A stretch of 39,159 bases of DNA, taken from assembly GCA_910584875.1 (NCBI GenBank), contig CAJUDA010000029.1:1-39159 (forward strand), in the 5' to 3' direction. The notes under the pieces are model-generated. The model was not told the DNA's origin, made no database searches, and was given only the letters and a program-made list of their open reading frames with translations. This document shows positions 1-7,316 of this stretch, in pieces. The DNA is from an uncultured Eubacterium sp. (GTDB lineage Bacteria; Bacillota; Clostridia; Lachnospirales; Lachnospiraceae). Numbering within the stretch: position 1 is the stretch's first letter; the number at the start of each line of letters is the position of its first letter. Made by a program: the position numbers and the translations under genes.

Positions 1-195
1 AAGCAGGCATTTGAGGGGTGTGTTTGTCTGGAAACGGTGACTGTGAAATCGAAAAGAATAAAGAAAGCCAGCGGAGATATTTTTCTTCATACAAGTGATG
101 AACTGGCAATCTATGTGCCAAAAGAACTGGAAAAGAAGTATCGGAGAATGCTGGGAGGGACAGATGGGCAAGTGTACCCGATGAAGGATAAGTGA
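1..195 (+). CDS. C-terminal end of a BspA-type leucine-rich-repeat protein (partial)
   Basis: Reading frame 1 is open from the window edge to TGA at 193-195, giving the last 64 residues of a protein whose start lies outside the window. It contains the end of a BspA/LRR_5-type repeat (AFEGC...LETVTVKS) and a tail ending in VYPMKDK. The same tail, of identical length, closes the lipoprotein gene at 505-1305: comparing 121-195 with 1231-1305 I count only 5 differences in 75 bases, all transitions. The two are therefore recent tandem paralogs. Proteins of this kind are usually secreted or surface bound and use the repeats for binding; no more specific role is visible. Confidence 0.75.
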   Translation, partial: KQAFEGCVCLETVTVKSKRIKKASGDIFLHTSDELAIYVPKELEKKYRRMLGGTDGQVYPMKDK

Positions 196-229
196 CTATT
201 ATTCAACAAAATAACCAAGAGGGTAAAAT

Positions 230-508
230 ATGAAAAAAACCGCAGTAGTTTTGTTCTTACTTATGATGTGTAGTATCACTACTGTCCCCTGTGAGGCGAA
301 AGTCCACAGGGGAAGGATAAAGGACGGGGTGACTTATCAGTACAACACGAAAACAAAGACACTGACTATGTCAGGGCAGAGGATTTGGGGGTGCTGGCGG
401 GAAAATATGAAAAATATCCGAACAAAAAAGAAAGTGAAGAGAACACCATGGGAGAAGTGGCGCTGGAGGGCAAAGAAGATCGAATTAAGGAAGGGGGGGA
501 GAAGATGA
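230..508 (+). pseudogene. Truncated secreted paralog of the neighbouring LRR lipoprotein
   Basis: This 92-residue frame has a clean start (AGAGGG six bases upstream of ATG 230) and a classical signal peptide with probable cleavage near CEA-K (residue 24). Residues 32-48 (DGVTYQYNTKTKTLTMSG) match the lipoprotein at 505-1305 (GVTYQYNVETATLTVSG), and the later PWEKWR matches its PWGRWR. After that, similarity ends: a basic tail runs to TGA 506-508 and the leucine-rich repeats are missing. The stop overlaps the ATG of the next gene (ATGA), so translation may be coupled. The simplest reading is a paralog that lost its repeat region through recombination between tandem copies. A functional short secreted protein cannot be excluded. 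Confidence 0.55.
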
Positions 509-1305
509 AGAAAGTTATAAAACAGAGTATCGCGGTTATTATGTGTCTGCTATCCCTGCTGCTCTGTTGCTGTGGAGAACAGCAGCAGGGAAAACCAGAA
601 GATAACCAACCTGCCAGAGAGGTGACACAAGAACCGATCACGAAAGGAACATGGAAGGGAGGAGTCACTTACCAGTACAACGTAGAAACGGCAACGTTGA
701 CTGTATCAGGAAAAACGATTAAAGGTATTGATTTTTCTATGGAAGAATTGGAAAAAATACCTTGGGGAAGGTGGCGTGATGATATTAGAGAATTGATCTT
801 AGAAGAAGGGGTTGAATGTGTAACAGACGATGCATTCAGAGACTTTAGAAATCTGAAGAAGATTAAGTTTCCCGGGACATTGAAAAAAATAGGAGAATAT
901 GCTTTTTATGAAAGTATGCGGAAAATTAGGAAATTGGAGTTGCCGGATTCTGTCGAAGAAATAGGATGGGGTGCTTTTGCCCAGGATTCGTGTTATGGGG
1001 GAATAGAGAAGATCCATCTTCCTAAAAATTTACGCAGTATTGGTTCAATTGCTTTTAGTTCGCAACCATTGAACAGTGTTACGATACCGGAAAATGTAGA
1101 ATCGATTGGAAACGAGGCATTTGAGGGGTGCAGTCAGTTGGAAACGGTGACCGTGAAATCGAAAAAAATAAAAAAAGCTGGCGGATGTGTTTTTCTCCAT
1201 ACAAATGAAGAACTGGAAATTTATGTGCCAAAAGAGCTGGAAAAGAAGTATCGGAGAATGCTGGGAGGAACAAATAGGCAAGTGTACCCAATGAAGGATA
1301 AGTGA
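505..1305 (+). CDS. BspA-like leucine-rich-repeat lipoprotein
   Basis: ATG 505 is preferred over the upstream in-frame ATG at 385 because it has a purine-rich ribosome site (AAGGGGGGGAGAAG) just upstream and begins a lipoprotein signal peptide (MKKVIKQS..., hydrophobic core, LLLCCCG lipobox). The mature protein has a linker rich in Q, E and P, a GVTYQYNVETATLTVSG segment, then about four LRR_5/BspA repeats with the usual L..I.FP..L..IG..AF pattern (roughly residues 110-230). It should be anchored on the outer face of the membrane. LRR_5 proteins are commonly adhesins or ligand-binding surface proteins; the ligand here is unknown. It overlaps the truncated paralog by four bases and shares its C-terminus with the partial gene at the window start. 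Confidence 0.75.
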   Translation: MKKVIKQSIAVIMCLLSLLLCCCGEQQQGKPEDNQPAREVTQEPITKGTWKGGVTYQYNVETATLTVSGKTIKGIDFSMEELEKIPWGRWRDDIRELILEEGVECVTDDAFRDFRNLKKIKFPGTLKKIGEYAFYESMRKIRKLELPDSVEEIGWGAFAQDSCYGGIEKIHLPKNLRSIGSIAFSSQPLNSVTIPENVESIGNEAFEGCSQLETVTVKSKKIKKAGGCVFLHTNEELEIYVPKELEKKYRRMLGGTNRQVYPMKDK

Positions 1306-1328
1306 TGAGAAGTACCTGACCATACAGT

Positions 1329-1363
1329 AAAGCTGCAGAAACAGGATGTTTTTGCGGCTTTTT
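1329..1363 (+). terminator. Rho-independent terminator after LRR lipoprotein
   Basis: A nine-pair stem (AAAGCTGCA at 1329-1337 with TGCGGCTTT at 1353-1361, one G-T pair) is followed by a short T run. It lies 24 bases after the lipoprotein stop and before the promoter of the ribbon-helix-helix gene. Confidence 0.75.
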
Positions 1364-1450
1364 GTCATCTAATGCCGTTAGTCCTGGCGGTGTCAGTTTG
1401 AACCAGACGTTGACCAGATGCAAAAATCTCTGTTATATTGTAAAAAAATG

Positions 1451-1479
1451 TTGATTTATACACACTTTATGTGTATAAT
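1451..1479 (+). promoter_or_regulatory. Promoter with palindromic operator filling the spacer
   Basis: TTGATT at 1451-1456 and TATAAT at 1474-1479 are separated by 17 bases. The inverted repeat TATACAC (1457-1463), seven bases, GTGTATA (1471-1477) starts right after the -35 box and overlaps the -10 box. A dimer bound here would block RNA polymerase, and the gene directly downstream encodes a ribbon-helix-helix DNA-binding protein, so negative autoregulation is likely. Confidence 0.75.
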
Positions 1480-1505
1480 GTATGTATATTGTGCGGAGGT
1501 ACAGA

Positions 1506-1667
1506 ATGAAAAAGAGAATCAATATCACGCTGGAGGATGAGGTGATCAAACGGGTGGACCGTTATGCGGATGAACATTATACCAGCCGTTCTGGTGCGAT
1601 CACGAGGCTGATCGTGGAGGCTACTGAGACGTCCGGACAGAAGATGGTGGAACAACGGAGGACATGA
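1506..1667 (+). CDS. Ribbon-helix-helix (CopG-type) transcriptional regulator
   Basis: The 53-residue protein starts at ATG 1506, six bases after GGAGG (1495-1499); the upstream in-frame ATG at 1482 lies too close to the promoter. Its sequence is typical for an RHH domain: an N-terminal strand KRINITLEDE, helix 1 VIKRVDRYADEHY, the TSRSGAITRLIVEA turn and helix 2, and a short tail. Such proteins bind palindromic DNA as dimers, using the strands in the major groove. The inverted repeat in its promoter is the obvious target. Its stop overlaps the start of the downstream membrane protein gene (ATGATGA), so the two are probably translated together. An antitoxin role is possible since many RHH proteins are antitoxins, but the partner does not look like a toxin. 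Confidence 0.8.
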   Translation: MKKRINITLEDEVIKRVDRYADEHYTSRSGAITRLIVEATETSGQKMVEQRRT

Positions 1668-2083
1668 TGAGGATAACGACGGATTATATGGTTGGGAATA
1701 CAGCAATCCAGATTGTAAATACAGGCAGGAAAATTAAAGTAATTGATGTCGAGAAGGAAAGGAAGAAACGATATTTTGTAAAGGTTTTTCTGGTTACCCT
1801 GTTTAGCAGTATTTTCTTTTTGGGCAGCTGTTTTTATATAGTAAAATTACATAATATGTCTGCTACGCTGGATAAGACAAATTATATCCTGCAGGGAGAG
1901 ATCAAAAATCTGGAAAGGGAAAATGCAGTGCTGACCCGTGAGACAGAGAGTGCCACAGTTGATTACAAAGAATTGTATAAAAAGGCAAAGGCACTGGGGA
2001 TGAAATTTCCGACAAAGGAGCAGATTTATCACTATGATGCGGAGAGAAGCAGTACGATAAAGATGGAGCCGGGTTCCGACTGA
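1664..2083 (+). CDS. FtsL/DivIC-like bitopic membrane protein
   Basis: The 139-residue protein has a short basic cytoplasmic region (KERKKRYF), one transmembrane segment (about residues 38-60), then an extracytoplasmic coiled coil (TLDKTNYILQGEIKNLERENAVLTRE) and a distal KAKALGMKFPTKEQIYHY motif. This architecture, including LGM.FP followed by Q and Y residues, is that of the FtsL/DivIC septum-formation family, which bridges division-site proteins. The start may be ATG 1664 or ATG 1667. It is coupled to the RHH regulator by overlap, an unusual arrangement because ftsL normally sits in the dcw cluster between mraW and a penicillin-binding protein gene. It may be an additional family member rather than the essential FtsL. 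Confidence 0.6.
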   Translation: MMRITTDYMVGNTAIQIVNTGRKIKVIDVEKERKKRYFVKVFLVTLFSSIFFLGSCFYIVKLHNMSATLDKTNYILQGEIKNLERENAVLTRETESATVDYKELYKKAKALGMKFPTKEQIYHYDAERSSTIKMEPGSD

Positions 2084-2115
2084 AGTGAAATGAAACAGGA
2101 ATACTTTTTTTCATA

Positions 2116-2144
2116 ATGACAGACCGGGCGGATTGTGGTAAAAT
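2116..2144 (+). promoter_or_regulatory. Promoter of the STM4015-STM4011 operon
   Basis: ATGACA at 2116-2121 and TAAAAT at 2139-2144 are separated by 17 bases, one mismatch from consensus in each box. The first gene starts at 2175 with GGAGG at 2161-2165. No other convincing promoter is seen within the operon, where gene gaps are -4 to +21 bases. Confidence 0.65.
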
Positions 2145-2174
2145 ATTGTAAAAGTCGATTGGAGGGTATGGATC

Positions 2175-3053
2175 ATGAAATTTACCTATGGGGAAGATAA
2201 GAGCAGAAAATACTCCTATGAGTGGGAGGAATATGAGGACGGAGGGAAAAATGCCGGGACGATCATTACAGAGATTCTTGAAGATCCGAAACTGCCGGAA
2301 CTGGAAGAGGTGATCGTAGGCTGCTGGGGAGAATCCTGGGACAATAATGCACAGCCGATTATAGACGGCATCGTGTCCAATAAAGACAAGTTTTCCCATA
2401 TTAAAAGTCTCTTTATCGGAGATATGGAGTATGAAGAATGTGAGGTTTCGTGGATTGAGCAGGCAGATTACTCAAAATTGTGGGAGGCGCTGCCACAGCT
2501 GGAAAAGCTGACGATCAAAGGAAGCACAAATCTTGTATTAGGGGATATCGATCACAAAAATCTAAAGAGTCTGGAGATCATCTGCGGCGGTCTGCCGAGA
2601 CAGGTGCTGCAGAGTATCGGGGAAGCGAAAATGCCGGAGCTTAGGAACCTTCTTTTATATATTGGTGTTGAAGATTATGGTTTTGACGGAGATATATCAG
2701 ATATTGAGAATATGCTGACGAAATCAGATTTCCCGAAACTGGAAGTGCTGGGGATCATGGACAGTGAGATCCAGGATGAGATTACAGAAGTGGTTGTGAA
2801 ATCAAAGTATATGAAACAGATCGAGAAACTGAATCTCTCTATGGGATCCCTGACAGACCAGGGAGGCGGGATCCTTCTTCAGGAACTTCCATCATGTGCA
2901 ACGATCCGTTATGTAGATCTGGAATATCATTATATGTCGGATGAAATGATGGAGAAACTGACGGAGCTCCCAATCGAAATAAACGTGGATGACCAGCAGG
3001 AAGAGGACGAATATGACGGTGAGATCTATCGTTATCCGATGCTGACAGAATAA
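2175..3053 (+). CDS. STM4015-family leucine-rich-repeat protein
   Basis: This 292-residue acidic cytoplasmic protein has no signal peptide. It opens with a KFTYGEDKSRKYSYEWEEYEDG segment, then leucine-rich repeats of the ribonuclease-inhibitor-like kind (LEEVIVGCWGE, LEKLTIKGS, LKSLEIICGG, LRNLLLYIGV, LEVLGIMDSEI, IEKLNLSMGSLTDQGG, IRYVDLEYHYMSDE), ending in an EIYRYPMLTE tail. Recognition as STM4015 rests on the repeat pattern together with the order of the four genes that follow, which is diagnostic. Its role is not established; an LRR scaffold could bind another pathway enzyme or the substrate. The stop codon shares one base with the ATG of the next gene, so translation is probably coupled. 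Confidence 0.8.
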   Translation: MKFTYGEDKSRKYSYEWEEYEDGGKNAGTIITEILEDPKLPELEEVIVGCWGESWDNNAQPIIDGIVSNKDKFSHIKSLFIGDMEYEECEVSWIEQADYSKLWEALPQLEKLTIKGSTNLVLGDIDHKNLKSLEIICGGLPRQVLQSIGEAKMPELRNLLLYIGVEDYGFDGDISDIENMLTKSDFPKLEVLGIMDSEIQDEITEVVVKSKYMKQIEKLNLSMGSLTDQGGGILLQELPSCATIRYVDLEYHYMSDEMMEKLTELPIEINVDDQQEEDEYDGEIYRYPMLTE

Positions 3054-4069
3054 TGGGAATCCGGCTTGTCGGAAACCGGCATACGAAGCGAACAGATTAT
3101 TTTTTGAAGGCAGCAGAGCAGCTACATATACCGGTGCAGTTTGTGGACTGGGAGGAGGTGGGGCAGGCAGACTTTACCGGGGATGTGGTGAAGCTTGACC
3201 CACCTTCTTACCAGGCGTCCGATCTTTTTAGGATGAACGACCGGATCCGGGAATACAGGGAACGTCTCCTGGCGCTGCAGGGCAGGGACTGTCGTTTTTT
3301 GAATCCGCCAGAGGCAGTCTGCCAGGTTCTGGATAAAAGATTCTGCAAAGACAGACTGGCACAGCAGGGGATCCCGGTAACAGAGATGTTTCCCGAAAGG
3401 ATAGAAAATTTTAAGCAATTAGAAGAAGCGATGCACAGGCACCGGGTGTATTCTGTATTTATTAAACCAGTATTTTGCTCCGGGGCTGCCGGAGTGAGCG
3501 CCTATCGGAGAACGCCTTCTGGTCAAAAGGAGGCAGCATACACTTCCTGCCGTCTGCAGCAGGGGGAACTGGTCAATACAAAAAGGATGTACCGGTTGGA
3601 GGATGCCAGAGAGATCCATCGTCATCTGGAGGCGGTTCTTTCTCTGGGGGCAGTGGTGGAACGCTGGCATCCCAAATCGGTTTATCAGGGAAAAAATTAT
3701 GATCTCAGGGTTGTGTGGCAGTTTGGAAAGCCGGTCTTTGCGGTAGTGAGACGTTCCAGCGGACCAGTGACGAATCTTCATCTGAATAATGCAGCGCTGG
3801 AATTTGAAAAACTGAAATTGCCGGAAGAGATACAGGAGAAGATCTGGTGTGTGTGTGCAGAGGCAATGGCAGTCTTCCCCGGACTTTCCGTGGCGGGACT
3901 TGATGTATTGTTAGAAAAGGATTCCCGGCTTCCGCGTATTATTGAGATCAACGGACAGGGGGATCTGATCTATCAGGACCTCTATAACAGAAACCAGATT
4001 TATACAGAGCAGGTCTGCAGGATGATGCAGATGGCAAACGACAACAGTAGAAAGAATGTAGACGGATGA
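3053..4069 (+). CDS. STM4014-family ATP-grasp protein
   Basis: The 338-residue protein carries an ATP-grasp fold. Seen in order: an N-terminal pre-ATP-grasp region, VCQVLDKRFCKDRLAQQGIPV (start of the ATP-grasp domain), YSVFIKPVFCSGAAGV (nucleotide-binding lysine and small glycine-rich loop), KNYDLRVVWQFGKPVFAVVRRS (acidic/arginine strand) and LPRIIEINGQGDL, where E, N and nearby residues would bind magnesium and ATP. ATP-grasp enzymes join a carboxylate to an amine or thiol through an acyl phosphate, so a ligase acting on a peptide or small acid is inferred. The substrate is unknown. It overlaps the preceding gene by one base and the following gene by four, which fits a tightly coupled operon. 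Confidence 0.8.
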   Translation: MGIRLVGNRHTKRTDYFLKAAEQLHIPVQFVDWEEVGQADFTGDVVKLDPPSYQASDLFRMNDRIREYRERLLALQGRDCRFLNPPEAVCQVLDKRFCKDRLAQQGIPVTEMFPERIENFKQLEEAMHRHRVYSVFIKPVFCSGAAGVSAYRRTPSGQKEAAYTSCRLQQGELVNTKRMYRLEDAREIHRHLEAVLSLGAVVERWHPKSVYQGKNYDLRVVWQFGKPVFAVVRRSSGPVTNLHLNNAALEFEKLKLPEEIQEKIWCVCAEAMAVFPGLSVAGLDVLLEKDSRLPRIIEINGQGDLIYQDLYNRNQIYTEQVCRMMQMANDNSRKNVDG

Positions 4070-4884
4070 GAGAGATAGAACATAAAACCGTGGATATGAA
4101 TGATATTGTGGGAAAGTATCATATTCTTTTTGTATGTATGGATTCTCTGCGGTATGATGTGGCAAAAAAGGAAGAGGAACAAGGGGGTACTCCGATCCTC
4201 AATCAATATGGGGCATGGCGGGAATGCCAGGCTCCGGGGAATTTTACCTATCCCTCCCATCAGGCGATGTTTGCGGGATTTCTGCCGGTGGATACCGGGG
4301 TGAAAAATATGAAATACCGTGAGAAACTGTTTTTTTCTGAAGATATTGGGATGGGGCGGAAAGCTCCTGAAGGGTGTTATTCTTTTAAAGGGTCTACATT
4401 TGTAGAAGGACTTGCCGGGGAGGGATATGATACATATTGCATCGGCGGGCTGAGCTTTTTTGATAAACGGACGGACATCGGGAAGGTAATGCCTTCTTAT
4501 TTTAAATACAGTTACTGGAATCCTTCCTTTGGATGTAAAGTGAAGGAATCCACCGAACACCAGATCGATCTTGCTGTCAGAAAGATCCGGGCAGTATCCG
4601 GGGAGCAGCTGGTGATGATGTATATTAATATTTCTGCGATCCATTATCCCAACTATTTTTATGTTGCGGGGCAAACACAGGACAGCGTGGAAACACATGC
4701 GGCGGCACTGCGCTATGTTGACGCAGAACTGGGACGGCTCTTTGGGGCCTTTCGGGATAAGGGACGTACCTTTGTGATCTGCTGTTCGGATCATGGGACC
4801 TGCTATGGCGAGGACGGTTATCTGTATCACGGCTTTAACCATCCGCTGGTAAATACGGTGCCATACAAGCATTTTATACTATGA
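4066..4884 (+). CDS. STM4013-family sulfatase-fold hydrolase
   Basis: The 272-residue protein belongs to the alkaline phosphatase/sulfatase superfamily. The first metal-binding motif is FVCMDSLRYDV (D26). The nucleophile region reads GNFTYPSHQAMFAGFLP, where T61 takes the place of the cysteine or serine of sulfatases (C/S-x-P-S-R), so it resembles phosphodiesterase- or phosphomutase-like members and should not need formylglycine maturation. CCSDHGTCYGEDGYLYHGFNHP supplies the distal D-H-G and histidine metal ligands. No signal peptide is present, so it acts in the cytoplasm. It starts four bases inside the upstream gene. Substrate unknown; a phosphate or sulfate ester intermediate of the same pathway is inferred. 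Confidence 0.8.
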   Translation: MREIEHKTVDMNDIVGKYHILFVCMDSLRYDVAKKEEEQGGTPILNQYGAWRECQAPGNFTYPSHQAMFAGFLPVDTGVKNMKYREKLFFSEDIGMGRKAPEGCYSFKGSTFVEGLAGEGYDTYCIGGLSFFDKRTDIGKVMPSYFKYSYWNPSFGCKVKESTEHQIDLAVRKIRAVSGEQLVMMYINISAIHYPNYFYVAGQTQDSVETHAAALRYVDAELGRLFGAFRDKGRTFVICCSDHGTCYGEDGYLYHGFNHPLVNTVPYKHFIL

Positions 4885-4905
4885 CTGACGGGGAGGGGAA
4901 GACGG

Positions 4906-6201
4906 ATGAATCCGTATCAGCAATATATGTACAGCTATCCGCATAAAACAGCATATGGTGCGCTGGAGGACATTCGTCTGACTGATTATGCAGAACGCTT
5001 GTCAGGGCGTGAATGCAGCCTTTATTTTCACATTCCCTTCTGCCAGAGTAAATGTGGATATTGCAATCTGTTTTCTGTGACAGGACAGGATGAGAACCGG
5101 ATGGATCAGTATATTGATGCGATGGAGCGTCATGCCGGTCAGCTGGCTTCTGTTTTGCCGGATTCTCTTGTGTTTTCCGATCTGACACTGGGGGGAGGGA
5201 CGCCGCTGATCCTTAGTGCCGGACAGCTGGAGAGGGTTTTTGGGATCGCAGAAAAACAGATGGGATTTGATCCGGGGGAAAGGCGGACTATTGTGGAGAC
5301 TTCCCCGGCGCAGACGACGAAGGAAAAGCTGGCGATCCTGAAAAGTTATAAGGTAACCCGCATCAGCATGGGGGTACAGAGTTTTTGTGAAGACGAATTA
5401 AAAATACTGAACCGGAGCCATACGCCGGATCAGGTAAGAAGTGCCATGGAGAGGATCAAAGAGGCGGAGTTTCCCTGTGTCAATCTGGATCTGATCTACG
5501 GAATCCCGGGGCAGACACAGGAAAGTCTGCTTTATTCAGCCGATGAGGCGCTGTTCTTTGAACCGGAGGAGCTATTTGTGTATCCTCTGTATATAAAAAA
5601 GGATACTGCCTTGTTCCGGCAGGGTGTAAAGAGGGAAGAGGCAGCGTACGGGATGTACCTTGTGCTCCGGGATTATCTCCGGGAAAGAGGGTATGTTCCT
5701 TATTCTATGCGGCGTTTTGTAAAAAACGGCGATACGGCCGGGATGTCAGGCTGCGGTTTTGAAAATACATTGTCCGTCGGCTGCGGGGGACGGAGCTATA
5801 TAGACCAGCTGCATTTTTGTATGCCTTATGAGGTCAGACAGAGCCGGTGCCGGGAGATTCTGGAGGAGTATATACAGGAGAAGGATTATCTGGCGGTACG
5901 TCATGGTTATCTGCTCTCCGAAGAAGAGCAAAAGAGGAGATTTGTTATAAAAAATATTCTCTTTGCATGCGGGCTTTCTAAAAACCAGTACCGTCAGCAT
6001 TTTCAGACAGAACCGGAACGGGATTTCCCTGTATTGTTACAGTGGGTGCAGGAGGGGCTTGCCTGTATGGACGGGGACAGCTTCCGTCTGACAGAGCATG
6101 GCTTTTCGCTGTCTGACAGTCTTGGACCTGTGCTGATCTCGGATGAGGTGCGGGAGAAGATGCTCTGTTCCGGGATATCGCCCATGTTGGAGGGAAACTG
6201 A
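4906..6201 (+). CDS. STM4012-family radical SAM protein (HemN-like)
   Basis: The 431-residue protein is related to oxygen-independent coproporphyrinogen III oxidase/HemW. LYFHIPFCQSKCGYCNLFS carries the CxxxCxxC cluster ligands C46, C50 and C53 for the [4Fe-4S] centre that cleaves S-adenosylmethionine. Other HemN-like signs are LTLGGGTPLILS, TRISMGVQSF, LNRSHTPDQV and NLDLIYGIPGQTQESL. The C-terminal half differs from HemN and has its own cysteines (MSGCGFENTLSVGCGGRSYIDQ). It is unlikely to be the haem enzyme because it lies in the STM4015-4011 cluster; methylation or another radical transformation of an unknown substrate is inferred. Start ATG 4906 follows GGGGAGGGGAAGACGG. Confidence 0.85.
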   Translation: MNPYQQYMYSYPHKTAYGALEDIRLTDYAERLSGRECSLYFHIPFCQSKCGYCNLFSVTGQDENRMDQYIDAMERHAGQLASVLPDSLVFSDLTLGGGTPLILSAGQLERVFGIAEKQMGFDPGERRTIVETSPAQTTKEKLAILKSYKVTRISMGVQSFCEDELKILNRSHTPDQVRSAMERIKEAEFPCVNLDLIYGIPGQTQESLLYSADEALFFEPEELFVYPLYIKKDTALFRQGVKREEAAYGMYLVLRDYLRERGYVPYSMRRFVKNGDTAGMSGCGFENTLSVGCGGRSYIDQLHFCMPYEVRQSRCREILEEYIQEKDYLAVRHGYLLSEEEQKRRFVIKNILFACGLSKNQYRQHFQTEPERDFPVLLQWVQEGLACMDGDSFRLTEHGFSLSDSLGPVLISDEVREKMLCSGISPMLEGN

Positions 6202-6203
6202 GT

Positions 6204-7079
6204 ATGGGGAAACAGATTTTTTACAGGGGGATTCTGGATTTCTGCAATTATTCGTGCCCTTACTGCCCGTTTTCAAAAAAGAAAGAGAGCAGGCGGAAAC
6301 TTGAGCAGGATCAAAGGCAGTTATTTCGTTTTGCCAGGGAGATCGGGAGACAGGGATTTGATGGAGCTGTGCAGATCGTTCCTTATGGGGAGGCGCTGGT
6401 ACACGGGTATTACTGGCAGGGGATGGCAGAGCTGAGTCAGTGCAGCGGCATACAGGCAGTGGGCGCCCAGAGTAATTTTAGTTTTTCGGTGGATAAGATG
6501 ATCGGTATATTTGCACAATATGGGGGAAGGAAGGAAAAAATCCGCCTGTGGGGGACCTTTCATCCAGATATGACACCGGTGGACGAATTCTTGTCCAGGT
6601 GCGAACTGCTGCAGAGGGAAGGGATCCGGTTCTGTGTCGGCGGAGTCGGAGTGCCGGATCATATTGATGTATTTACGGAACTGCGTAAGCGGCTGGGAAA
6701 GGATATTTATATGTGGATCAATAAAATGGATGGATCCGGCCGCAGGTATAAAGAGGAAGAGATAAAGGCGTTCCGGGAGATTGATCCATTATTTGATCTG
6801 GAACTGCACGGTTTTCGTGCAGATACAGAGGCGTGCCGGGAATCGTTTCTGATCCAGGGGGATGGTACGATACGCTCCTGTGTTCTTTGTCATCAGAAGA
6901 TCGGAGATTTGTACCGGGGAGGGCTGGAACAGATCCGTCAGAAGCTGTGTACACGTGACAGATGCAGTTGTTATCTGGCGTATGGAAGCCGGAATGATAT
7001 TGCAGAGCTTGCCGGTTTTCAGCCATTTCCGGCATTTCGGATACCGGCAGCCGGGGCTTTTATACAGAAGAAAAAATAG
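6204..7079 (+). CDS. STM4011-family radical SAM protein
   Basis: The 291-residue protein has the CxxxCxxC motif near its N-terminus (YRGILDFCNYSCPYCPFSKKKES; C14, C18, C21), followed by the IVPYGEALVHGYYW and LWGTFHPDMTPVDEFL strands expected in a partial TIM barrel. The C-terminal part has extra cysteines (IRSCVLCHQKIGDLY and LCTRDRCSCYLAYGSRNDIAEL) that look like a short SPASM/Twitch-like auxiliary iron-sulfur site. Two base pairs separate it from the STM4012-family gene; GGAGGG lies upstream of ATG 6204. It is the last gene of the five-gene operon. Radical enzymes with such auxiliary cysteines often modify peptides, which is a hint and not proof. Substrate unknown. Confidence 0.85.
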   Translation: MGKQIFYRGILDFCNYSCPYCPFSKKKESRRKLEQDQRQLFRFAREIGRQGFDGAVQIVPYGEALVHGYYWQGMAELSQCSGIQAVGAQSNFSFSVDKMIGIFAQYGGRKEKIRLWGTFHPDMTPVDEFLSRCELLQREGIRFCVGGVGVPDHIDVFTELRKRLGKDIYMWINKMDGSGRRYKEEEIKAFREIDPLFDLELHGFRADTEACRESFLIQGDGTIRSCVLCHQKIGDLYRGGLEQIRQKLCTRDRCSCYLAYGSRNDIAELAGFQPFPAFRIPAAGAFIQKKK

Positions 7080-7126
7080 AATAGAAATAAAATAAGATAA
7101 AATTTATATTAAAATCAATTTTTTGC

Positions 7127-7155
7127 TTGCAATTTCAAAACTATTATTGTATAAT
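7127..7155 (+). promoter_or_regulatory. Promoter of tRNA-Gln
   Basis: TTGCAA at 7127-7132, 17-base spacer, perfect TATAAT at 7150-7155, ending 18 bases before the mature tRNA. The region from 7080 to 7126 is AT-rich with no other feature seen. Confidence 0.8.
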
Positions 7156-7173
7156 ATCGCTTGTGGTTGTGAT

Positions 7174-7245
7174 TGGGCTATCGCCAAACGGTAAGGCACT
7201 GGACTCTGACTCCAGCATTTCCAGGTTCGAATCCTGGTAGCCCAG
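7174..7245 (+). tRNA. tRNA-Gln (anticodon CTG)
   Basis: Acceptor arms TGGGCTA (7174-7180) and TAGCCCA (7238-7244) pair completely, with discriminator G at 7245. The D arm contains CGCCAAACGGTAAGGC, the anticodon stem CTGGA/TCCAG encloses CTCTGAC with anticodon CTG, and the T arm reads CCAGGTTCGAATCCTGG. The U1-A72 pair and G73 are typical glutamine identity features. CCA is not encoded. It decodes CAG. Confidence 0.95.
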
Positions 7246-7250
7246 CTTCT

Positions 7251-7277
7251 AAGCCCTGATATTTATCAGGGCTTTTG
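7251..7277 (+). terminator. Terminator-like hairpin after tRNA-Gln
   Basis: AAGCCCTGAT (7251-7260) pairs perfectly with ATCAGGGCTT (7265-7274) around a four-base loop, then TTG. The T run is short, so some readthrough into prfC is possible. Confidence 0.7.
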
Positions 7278-7316
7278 TCGTATTATAAGGTGAAAACAGA
7301 GAAGGCGGGAATTTAC

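Noticed and set aside
4000..4872. 290-residue minus-strand reading frame
   Set aside because: Antisense to the STM4013-family gene, whose motifs and coupling on the plus strand are clear.
4906..6201. Annotation as haem-biosynthetic HemN/HemW
   Set aside because: Only the radical SAM core is shared; the C-terminal half and the gene neighbourhood match the STM4012 set.
7275..7316. Upstream TTG start for prfC
   Set aside because: It falls in the terminator hairpin after the tRNA; ATG 7317 gives the normal RF3 N-terminus with a ribosome site.
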